64,000 nt of DNA from Symsagittifera roscoffensis (taxonomy: Eukaryota > Xenacoelomorpha > Acoela > Convolutidae). The first letter of the stretch is position 1. Each line of letters begins with the position of its first letter. Made by a program: the position numbers and the translations under genes. Under the pieces are notes generated by a model, which saw only the letters and a list, made by a program, of their open reading frames with translations, was not told the origin of the DNA and made no database searches. Below, in pieces: positions 49,301 to 56,000 of the stretch. The stretch covers positions 21,254,509 through 21,318,508 of the forward strand of contig NC_087064.1 in the NCBI RefSeq assembly GCF_963678635.1, given 5' to 3'.

Positions 49301-52189
49301 ATGATACTGGCGGAAGAGAAGATAAGACAGCACGACAGGGAATTACAGACGGATCCATCTTCAGGGACGTACAATCTGGAAATACAAGAGGTACGAGGTG
49401 GTGAAGAGCTCGAGAAAATAGCAGTTTCAAGAAAACCACTAAGGGAACTATCGTGCAACTCAAACGTCAGAACGAATCTGGTACCAGAAGACGACATGAA
49501 AATCGTGAAAAGGATGATATGTGTGAAGCTGAGCGATGACATCCACAACCCTGGTGAAATGAATGGACAGATCATGGCGCTAAAGGAGCACGTTAAGGCG
49601 AGATACAGGCTGTCTGACCTAATAAGGGCCCAGAGGAATGACAAAATGACAAGTAACCTCTCCAAATGGATCCATTCGGGAGTCAAGGAGAAGGGGGAAC
49701 TTGAGGAAGACAGCTACAAGATCTTGAGCCAGTTCTACAAAGAAAAGAGAGATTTACTTTATCACACAGCTGAAGGGGTGGTAGCGTGCAAGAGAAGAGA
49801 TGAGGAAAAAATATTACACAAACACAACCTCATCATACTACCACAACTGTACCAAACGGAAGTGCTTTTCAGATCACACGACCAGATGGGCCATCAGGGG
49901 ATAGATAAAGTACAACAAAGGATACTTCACAGGTTTGACTGGCCGGGAATGAGAAAAGCTTGCGAGAGGTGGGTGAATGCCTGCCTAGCATGCCTTCAAG
50001 TAAAAGACCCAAGGAAGATGAAGTTTCCCCTCAAGTCGGTCGAGAGTTCGGAATTCAATGAAGTGGTGCAGATAGACCATCAGAAAATCTGCATGACGGA
50101 GTCGGGTTATAACCAAATACTAGTTATAATAGATCACTTCACCAAGTTGGCGGAAGCGGTTCCGTGCCAGACAGCCTCAGCAGAGGAGACATGTGATCAC
50201 CTGATAACGCATTGGATATCGCGATATGGTTGTCCAATGACTTTCCAGTCAGACAACGGCAAGGCTTTTGTGGGGGACTTGACAAAAGAATTGATGAAGA
50301 GATCACACATTGCTCAAGCACACTCGACGACCTATCATCCACAGACCAATGGGTTGGTAGAGAGACAGAACAGGACACTGGTCAACATGCTCAGGGTGTA
50401 CTGCTCGAGATACATGACGGACTGGGACAAATACCTGCCACAAGTAGTAGGAGCCTATAATAGTACTCAGCACTCAACGACGGGTATCAGTCCTTTCATG
50501 ATGTTGACAGGCAGGGAAAGGGCAATGCCTCTAACATTCTTCTACCCGGAGTACGAGGGGAAGAGGACGTCACCTCAAGCATACGTGAAGGAAGCGATCA
50601 AAAGACAACAAGAGCTAAACGAGCTATGTCGGAGAAACACGGCGCAAGCGCAAATGAGGCAACGCAAGAAATATGACGAAAAGATACTAAGAGCAAAGCC
50701 ATACGAAGTGGGCCAATACGTGTGGGTTTTCCAAAATGTCATACCGCCCAAGGGAACAAAGAAACTACTCAAGAAATGGAGAGGACCGTTCATGATTACG
50801 GAAGTACATCAACAAGGAAGGTTCTATCGCTTGAGTACAGGGCGAGCAGCACATTACGAAAATCTGAAGCCTCACATTCCGTCTCCGGAGGACTGGTGCC
50901 TGCCAAAAGACATGGAAGGTCTTGAGTACCTGGTGGTGGAACCAGCGTGCGAAGTGAATGAGAAAGGCACTAGAGAGAAAAATGATGGTAATGAGAACTT
51001 GAGTTTGGACGACAACGAAAAGATAGAAGTGGAGTCGGATGCAGGTTCATTTGTAGAAGAAGACTGGAACGATCCCGAGCAAAACGAGGTACCGAAGTGG
51101 ATGGAACCGGATCGACCAACACCACCGGAAACCAGGACGGGCAATCGTAAACGAACAGGTATGAGGTACAATAGGTACGGGGATGACTTCTTGATCGATA
51201 AGATACAGCCAGACAAGTTGGGCGATGAACTACTAAGCGCAGGCGAACTGGAGGCCGAAGAGGAATGGCAAGTGATTGACGATGGTGGACATTATCCGCA
51301 GGATGATTACTCGACGCCAGAATTGGAGACGGATCTCGAGCAGAGTGAAATAGAAAGGAGGGAGAACTCGAACTTGAGGATTCTAGAGTGGATGCGTGAT
51401 GTCAAAGACGAGAGCCGCGAAGGACAAAGCATTCAGCAAATCGATGTATCAGCAGCAAATTACATGAAGACAGAGGACCCTCTTTTCGGATGGACAGCAA
51501 CAGACAGGCCACTGGACATCCCCAAGGACAATTCAGACCCGACTACATCGACGGGGACGTCGATAAATATTTTTGTCCGGGGAGTGGGGGTAGGACTTAC
51601 CCACACCGAAAATTTGATGATAAAGAAGCTCAAGGAAGTGAGGGAAACAAGCGGATTGGAACTGGAGGAAGAAGAACCAGAGCCTACCATAGGAAGGAAT
51701 TTCAAAACGAAATTCGAAATACCCAATGAATACTCAGAGAACATCATGATAACGGATAGCGACTTCATCCTGTCAAACAGGACCAGCGCGATCTGCATCA
51801 CGGCGGACATGAGTTTCAAATCAAGATTGGAGGCTGAATTCAAAAGAGAGTACCAGAACGTAGAGTTTCTGTTCAGACAGAGGCCAGGACTGGGAGGCAT
51901 AGCAGCGCTTCCACCGTCAGTGGCACAAGTCCCGGGCAAATACCTCTGCTTCCTAGTAACGAGAGTCAACGACAGAAACACAATTGATCCCGAACACGTG
52001 ATATTGGCACTGACAAGACTACGTGACTTCATGATTGAAAGAGGAATAGTGGAGGTCTCGATGCCGGTGTACGACCCAAACAGGGGCAAACTGAGCTCGA
52101 GGGAATTGTATGCTATCCTACATGTGGTCTTTGCAGAAACCGAGATAATGGTGCATCTTCACAAGAAGTACTACTTGAGCATCGCCTGA
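43382..52189 (+). CDS. Gag-Pol polyprotein with C-terminal macrodomain-like tail (ORF1, copy C)
   Basis: 2935 codons without a stop encode Gag and Pol in one frame. By residue: acidic/basic N-terminus and coiled coil (about 190-320); capsid-like Gag (about 385-600); knuckles CANCGSADHHVADC (631-644) and CFFCNQEGHFRMDC (683-696); aspartic protease DTG (990-992). Reverse transcriptase (about 1385-1500) has catalytic Asp 1411 and YVDD 1476-1479. RNase H (about 1620-1740) has Asp 1624 and Asp 1739. Integrase has an H2C2 finger (from about 2165) and a DDE triad Asp2232, Asp2291, Glu2327, with the classic 35-residue gap. A GPY/F-like module is at about 2452-2500, an acidic linker follows, and the macrodomain-like tail is about 2785-2935. 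It would build the particle, copy the RNA and integrate the DNA. The first ATG is used; Met 44 (MVSTRS) is an alternative. Confidence 0.95.
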   Translation: MRRSRVPVLEKRSSGSNTKYNSSLRGTTSTGPKITKTNFSVNMVSTRSTAENRAEEGTEGERVEPTIEIDLETPDQSVDETRKMATESTPMPNAEEPNQKPIEFSPIDDAEDAIGNTEETVKEDSQVKRTSFTEKLGIMFGIKTKENVTEEPKAERARTFGTVSTKTTETGQNEEQAKAEATAEEKLTADHEETTIELGDLLAKLNQIDKRLKNSEEDREVIKKEIRYNKHEYLDSYFNLAKATEERLKEMSDKVEATNEEREKNIKTDMQQLKNRYDDVNSQLGSLERRMDTMSKSQAESSCAIQAKLDAILRGSTPQERPAADRTQSTRVDFVEPQRNKRQSTPLPLTRDAISIAPTAAKTIMKNGTSNTTTAPGDSTANSNTGPDAMTWASTWEMMNRTLEAFATRNTDSSDRREGKSRKTFKKPKEFKDDSDGCIDTWVEVMRLHLEQDNLSDERQACTAILSNLEGTALKCVVAKKEEERDTADKIFEILLNRFGSGMKGHQAMMRFEKRRQRDDESIDRFLDDLESLRRRSDPEESTNRRNFSIASKFIDGVKSDDLRTMLATYYTLSKDSAPTPEEMRQKSREYMLMKPKKYSYSENRNTQGGSQPQRSSWYKPRDDMDKRRSCANCGSADHHVADCTTYKQGMKSLGYAPDEEDMSQMEEPEYYNGLIIKIGARCFFCNQEGHFRMDCPLFWEAVKDQNHPKHKLALAAVQNQRNRQNEFESRNLGAPNTELPTKTVKAVTHVSGALESAAGSSLEINYEKAATEAIAKVKQDLAAKEIEQRLKLEIERQNFNGALTGSNSIPEARTGSMKTGNCNTVKMVTGKPFGISKIGARIMSIITVGGHEVTRNLSEPSDQTIMHIDVYADYLSGISPQTTSRALRALLTRGGSKSVRVDNRYTEAYGPHEVMLNIDGINIYTKTMITCDEDLIGQIYVGKEELKVRSIGHCAMLEEDAMHIGTEADVTGHVLDINGKKTQLRGLLDTGAVLSVIPIETWEKMGFDKGDLIDSRIRLSAANKGALRVLGRTPIIALNLGERNLWMSFIVVENLDESDQFILGRDFIRNFDVTIDLNNAMFRIRNPDRRYAIKPVNLIMANENKAPVFLSRRVRLKANEAAIVSLRMKNYNELSDNKQVCIVPNPNSQSAAVLGRSFSITKSGLCVSVLLNTLDIPITIQRGRKLGYALPVKTRYETIENSKQNEVVDCPNHRDKICILRRLQRIKDSSGLIKSLKSETDDGLSSCSNFPERPTLDEMQIDKPVLPEIEHLRGKLKDEQLEAIKDVLERNEEVFSRHKADIGCCNFVEHEIELEENAVPHREGARRMTPHKSDACRKEIETLLEYDMIEPSKSPWACGVVMAKKKGDQLRFCCDFRYLNSVTLKDAYPIPRIDESLSKLGDAKFFTTLDLGSAFWQVPLRKQDRDKTGFACELGLFQWKRMPFGLCNATATFQRLMAHALIGVTKKYGNLVMCYVDDVVIATPTLEDHIERLDEVFACMKRSGLKCKPSKCEILKDSIKYLGRMVDKHGIRPDPDAVEAVLTWKSPKTEHQLMSFLGFANYYREFIKGYADKVYPMQQLMRHKGKKFTWNNAAEESFQRIKKELCEAPVLGMPTEKGMYVLDTDASVVAISGILHQEQEWNGKTVLRPIAYGSKVLSDTEMKYGAPKAEMFAVVTFVEKYRAYLGSEPFKLRVDNRALSWLKTYSMDQSYIGRWIVRLDGYNMIIEHRTRDKHQNADSLSKKTEFYERQEQREADRPEIKDGFSFMDKETYDSLPLTRWLDKSGKPIEDHPELPKETLEKTILKKSSGIPIGIMLKSKIVRETLKAKGYDLTQVEEGTVRIDEDLMRLLEKLSDDKPVIQGKGQEAPELTILRREETVNNTDVSKGSITDSKEVVRSLVEKIPDKILEQTKVRDKKVTFREEVEHLGLDQESGEWSRFMEEDETGEGKLSGEREEWDEDSDESSEDQDSLCMILAEEKIRQHDRELQTDPSSGTYNLEIQEVRGGEELEKIAVSRKPLRELSCNSNVRTNLVPEDDMKIVKRMICVKLSDDIHNPGEMNGQIMALKEHVKARYRLSDLIRAQRNDKMTSNLSKWIHSGVKEKGELEEDSYKILSQFYKEKRDLLYHTAEGVVACKRRDEEKILHKHNLIILPQLYQTEVLFRSHDQMGHQGIDKVQQRILHRFDWPGMRKACERWVNACLACLQVKDPRKMKFPLKSVESSEFNEVVQIDHQKICMTESGYNQILVIIDHFTKLAEAVPCQTASAEETCDHLITHWISRYGCPMTFQSDNGKAFVGDLTKELMKRSHIAQAHSTTYHPQTNGLVERQNRTLVNMLRVYCSRYMTDWDKYLPQVVGAYNSTQHSTTGISPFMMLTGRERAMPLTFFYPEYEGKRTSPQAYVKEAIKRQQELNELCRRNTAQAQMRQRKKYDEKILRAKPYEVGQYVWVFQNVIPPKGTKKLLKKWRGPFMITEVHQQGRFYRLSTGRAAHYENLKPHIPSPEDWCLPKDMEGLEYLVVEPACEVNEKGTREKNDGNENLSLDDNEKIEVESDAGSFVEEDWNDPEQNEVPKWMEPDRPTPPETRTGNRKRTGMRYNRYGDDFLIDKIQPDKLGDELLSAGELEAEEEWQVIDDGGHYPQDDYSTPELETDLEQSEIERRENSNLRILEWMRDVKDESREGQSIQQIDVSAANYMKTEDPLFGWTATDRPLDIPKDNSDPTTSTGTSINIFVRGVGVGLTHTENLMIKKLKEVRETSGLELEEEEPEPTIGRNFKTKFEIPNEYSENIMITDSDFILSNRTSAICITADMSFKSRLEAEFKREYQNVEFLFRQRPGLGGIAALPPSVAQVPGKYLCFLVTRVNDRNTIDPEHVILALTRLRDFMIERGIVEVSMPVYDPNRGKLSSRELYAILHVVFAETEIMVHLHKKYYLSIA
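49178..49243 (+). promoter_or_regulatory. Two internal PPT-like sequences in C ORF1
   Basis: GAGTCCGGGGAGT (49178-49190) matches the first 13 bases of the 14-base PPT at 60213, and TTGTCCGGGGAG (49232-49243) shares its core. Both lie in the acidic linker between RNase H and integrase, coding ESGE and LSGE. Equivalent sites are 6522-6534 in A and 27343-27354, 27409-27421 and 27475-27487 in B. Internal plus-strand priming is an inference. Confidence 0.5.
51547..51625 (+). promoter_or_regulatory. Conserved hairpin/PPT-like block, copy C
   Basis: The block holds a stem ATCGACG/CGTCGAT around GGGA (51547-51564), then a T-rich run, TTGTCCGGGGAGT (51573-51585), and GGGTA-GGACT-TACCC, which can form a second 5-bp hairpin (51589-51603). 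It encodes STGTSINIFVRGVGVGLTHT (from residue 2723), just before the macrodomain-like tail. Near-identity with subfamily B exceeds the protein similarity around it. Confidence 0.75.
51736..52189 (+). other. Macrodomain-like (TARG1/OARD1-type) C-terminal domain of C ORF1
   Basis: About 150 residues read as a macrodomain. The order is a first strand (ITDSDFIL), a strand ending ICITADMS followed by a helix with EFKREY, and FRQRPGLGGIAAL. Then come KYLCFLVTR, a helix TRLRDFMIERG, VEVSMPVYDPNRG, and a final helix and strand ending VHLHKKYYLS. The pattern follows the ADP-ribose-glycohydrolase TARG1/OARD1 fold. The Gly-rich loops, the active-site Lys and the active-site Asp of that family appear replaced; the GCGLD position reads DPNRG. 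It may therefore bind a nucleotide or protein without hydrolysing ADP-ribose esters. A and B carry the same tail. Confidence 0.65.
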
Positions 52190-52729
52190 GTCGGGTACAT
52201 GGAGGTATCGAGTCGGGTGTGAGGGAGGAGTCTTGAGTTAGGTACTGGGGTGCGGCGCAGGTAAAGGGATCTTAAGATGTGATTGGCATGACAATTGAAT
52301 TTTAAAAGAAAGAATTGATGGTGCTGAAACATAAAATGAATCTGCATGTTCTTAAGGGAAATCCAATCGAATTGTTTTAAGTGATATGTGAATGATAGGA
52401 TTTTAATCATATGGGTAAAAGGGGGGTCTCTAGGTCAGGAACGTGACATACTAAGTTTTAATGAGCGTTATGTTTTCAGATCAAGTTTGAAAAACAAAGT
52501 TGAACATCCAACTACACTAGCGAGAAACAGAAAAAGAGAATCTTGATTGAACACGCGACAATCCGGATCTACAGCAAGTGCTTGAAGAGAAGATTTCTAG
52601 AGATTTCTTGAATTGGGTAATACTTGAGTTGGCAAGGTAATACTTGAGTTGGTAAGGTAATTCTTGAGTTGGTAAGGTAATTCTTGAGCTGGTTGACACC
52701 TATCTACACACATCCCGAAGTTATAAAGA
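52190..52729 (+). other. ORF1-ORF2 spacer of copy C with 20-bp repeats
   Basis: No gene is seen. At 52605-52695 about four tandem 20-bp units (TACTTGAGTTGGYAAGGTAA type) end 35 bases before the ORF2 ATG. Copy A has an equivalent but 26-bp array in the same place. The position suggests a role in expressing ORF2, such as an internal promoter, splice acceptor region or ribosome entry; none is shown. Confidence 0.65.
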
Positions 52730-53035
52730 ATGGCAGACCGATTCTGGAACTCTATGCCCACGGCTCTGCAGAGGCCCACTCTTGACGAGCTGTACAGACG
52801 CTTGAGGGACCTGGACCACACCCAGATCGACGAGAGAATGGCGGTGATGTTGAATGCGATCCTCCAGTTGGAGGACCAGGGCGAGTGCAGGGAGTCTGCG
52901 ACGGAGGCTGTCTTGATCGTCGGCTACACCACCGAGGGCATATCAAATCGAGCACAGACCAGATGGTTGTCTTGGAATGCAGACGAGAGTTGGCGGAAAC
53001 CCTGGGGATCGAACGAGTGTCGCACGAGGATTTGA
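52730..53035 (+). CDS. ORF2 N-terminal fragment (copy C), cut off by deletion
   Basis: MADRFWNSMP begins the conserved ORF2 N-terminal domain (also at 10168 in A), with the pattern MAVMLNAILQLE and VGYTTEGIS. After TRWLS at about 52972 the homologous sequence in A continues into a coiled coil and the SGNH-like domain. In C that segment of about 1.77 kb is absent, and the frame runs on for about 20 unrelated codons to a TGA. The main ORF2 continues in the minus-one frame. Either the fragment is made alone, or a frameshift joins the two. I found no convincing slippery heptamer in the right phase. Confidence 0.65.
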   Translation: MADRFWNSMPTALQRPTLDELYRRLRDLDHTQIDERMAVMLNAILQLEDQGECRESATEAVLIVGYTTEGISNRAQTRWLSWNADESWRKPWGSNECRTRI

Positions 53036-56000
53036 ATAGACATCATTGCATAGACTGGTTGAAGGCTCATGAGGCGCACTTCTCGAGGGCGAAGTTGATG
53101 GAGACCACAGACCTGACGGGAATTCCCACAAAAACGATCATGGGACCCATTAATTACAGACCTCTCAAGCTGCTGGGGAGTCCGGGACTTATAGCAGAAC
53201 CTCCCAAGCACCGAACCAGCATCGCCAGAATCAGGTTGGCAACCCCGGCACAGTTGAAGGTGGTAGACAAGCTACTCAATCCGGGAGGAACGGGATTGCC
53301 AGACGCCGCTTACGAAGGCTCGAAATTGGCGGAAGATCCCAGGTACGGGAAGCCCTGTGGTGGCACCCAACTGGCCAAAACTCTGGCAGTTTACGATAGA
53401 ACAGATCCAGCTGCGGCAAGAGTAGTCATTGTGGCGGGATCGGACTTCGAAGGAACGTCTCCCAAGTTGTTCTGGCCGGAGACTCTGGTATACTCCTTGC
53501 CAGGAGCCGAATTGAATCAGATGTTGACTCTAGTGGTAGCAATAAAGTCGGAGATGCCCTGTGAACCTGAACTGCTATTGTTTGCAGGGATGAATGATCA
53601 CCTGCACGCGATGGGACTTCTTGAGCAACTAAAGGGGGATGAAATTCCGACATCAAAGAAGATATGGGAGGCTATTCAGGCGTTATTTGCGGCGATGAAT
53701 GAGGTACAAGAGAACGTAGCCTCGAGATTTGGGTCCAAGACGAAGGTGGTGTTTACCACATCCCCGGGATACGCAAGTATGCCACCCGCCCTACAATTCG
53801 TGTACGCGGTCTTGATCCTGATAGCAGAAGGGAGTGAATGGCGGATTCTGATGGCAGCCCCCAATCGAGAGCTGGAGCCATTGAACTTGAGGCTTTACAA
53901 ATCAGAATTGCCGGCGGCATGGGCTGACATATCTCATGCACTGAGGGGCTTTTATGGACTGGCCGACGTCCTGATTGTATTGGATGAGGTACTCTTGCTA
54001 GAGATATCGAACTTTGCTAGACAACTCAAGTTCAGCCCAGTCATCGGGGACGACCACACGGCGATAAACCAGTTGACGGCCAGCCTGTGGTTCCGGAGTA
54101 TGGATGTGAAAGTCGCAAATTCCACCAGCAGGACTAGAGGTCCCAGCAACGAGAGAAGAAATGTGGTCGAGACGGAGAAACAGTTAGATTCGATGAAATA
54201 TCGCTTGACTCAAGAGAATGGCTGGTGGCCATTCCTGACACCAAGGCTGGAGAACGTCACGAATAAAACGAGGGAGGAAGCACCACTCCTCGTGAAACAA
54301 ATCTGGAGTTTTCTAGAGAAGCAACTGGAGCTAGCGGAAACGAGAGACATGACGGTGGTTAGATTTGTCTCGGCCGCCAATGAAGTGACGATTGGAGGAT
54401 TTTGGAGAGAGCACGCCAACGGCGAATTGAAGACTAGGAGAGATTACGAGATTCTCAAGTTCTTGAGTCCTTGCTGGGAGAGAGAATTCTTGGCAGGAGT
54501 GTTCGGCACCACGGCGACTATCTTCGGAGCCTTCGTACAGGAGATACTGGGCATGTCCATCAGCCTGCTCTTGGCTCTGTATTTGGTTTACCCCAGATAC
54601 TTGTTCAACATGGGCCCAGCATACATGTTTAGTCGAGGAGTGGAGACACTTCGAGTTGATGGGTATCTGGCACTAATACTCTTGACCCATGGGGAATTGG
54701 TGTCGTTTCATCGGTTAATGGAATATGGAGAACCTCTGTCTATGGGGAGAGTCCACACGAGCACTGAAACCAGCTCCTACAAGTGTGCCGCAGGGTTGAA
54801 GACACTGCTGGTGCAATACCTCATGATGCAGAATCGATACATGACGGGTGAAGATGAGAACCCAACCTCGAGAGAAGAATGGGAGAAGGCGAACAGAGGG
54901 ATGCCTCTGTTGACGGACCTGTGCCTGGCAATGAGGTCGGACCCAATGGGGATAATCCGGGGTCTAGAGGAGGTGGTGACCTGCATCTATGGTCCAGCAG
55001 TGACGTACGCGTTTCCAGATCCCCTGGTGATAACGTATCGTCACTCGGTGACGCACTTGAGTCTCATCAGCGTACTGGATGGTACAGCGCTGAATTGGTG
55101 TCAGCAGGAGGTGCTCAGGGCGCGTATGAGCAACACGGTACTCTTCGGAAAAGTGAAAGATGCCGAGATGATGGTGTGCAACTTCAGGGGACAAATGCAA
55201 TGTAGAATGGGAGGCAAGCGAGAGGGCCCCATTGAAATGTATCCAAAGTTTTGGAACCTAAACCCATTGACGGCCAACGGACGAGAAGTCTTGAGAATCC
55301 CCGCCTGGAAGGAGTGCTTTGCACTAGTCAAGAGGGAGCTGGAGGCCATAATGGAGAAAGAAATCCTACCAGCCACCATGCCTGAGTTCCCGACAGTCAG
55401 GAGGATGACCTTGGGAATGAATAGTCCCTTGGTGGTTCCCTCCATAATGGCGAAGATGATGACGGAGGAAACGCAGAGGCATTTCACGGATGGCTGGGAT
55501 CCCCTGTTCATCGGCTACACGGCGGCAGTCTACTTCCACACCAGCGAGATGAAGGTAAATTCGTGGACGACGCAAGCGAAAAAGAGTAGAGGTTCGCAGC
55601 CCCCTGGATATGAGGTGCGGAAAGTCTTTAGGACTCTTGAAAAGGAAGGACTTGAGAATATGCTACCCATATGGGATGATGGCAGGATGATCGTGATGGA
55701 GGGACACGTCGCACTGGTGGACGACATGAAATTTGCCACGAGAAAATACAAGGCACCCTATGGCTTGGAACAAGTAGAAGTGACACAGGAGGGAACAGAA
55801 CTAGATGCAGCAGGTCAACTGCATGTAGCCCTGACGGAATATAAAAAGCTGGATCCTACGACACCGTCACCACTGTCTGTAGACACGCCTGGAGACAAGA
55901 GGAGTGGACCCGTTGAGGATCGATTCAAAAGAATTCTCGAGAGAAGAAGAAATGAATCAGAGGAAGAGAGTATGGATGAAACTCTCAGTGAAGCTGGAGA

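Noticed and set aside
51573-51603. 2A-type ribosome-skipping peptide before the macrodomain-like tail
   Set aside because: The encoded residues lack the NPGP signature.
52960-52985. Retro-spliced intron as the cause of the missing coiled-coil/SGNH segment in C
   Set aside because: The matching positions in A show no GT-AG boundaries. The join lies in a short shared string, fitting microhomology deletion.
52885-53035. Programmed minus-one frameshift joining the two ORF2 pieces of copy C
   Set aside because: The overlap contains AAACCCT, but it is not in the phase required for a slippery heptamer, and the shift is better explained by the deletion seen against copy A.
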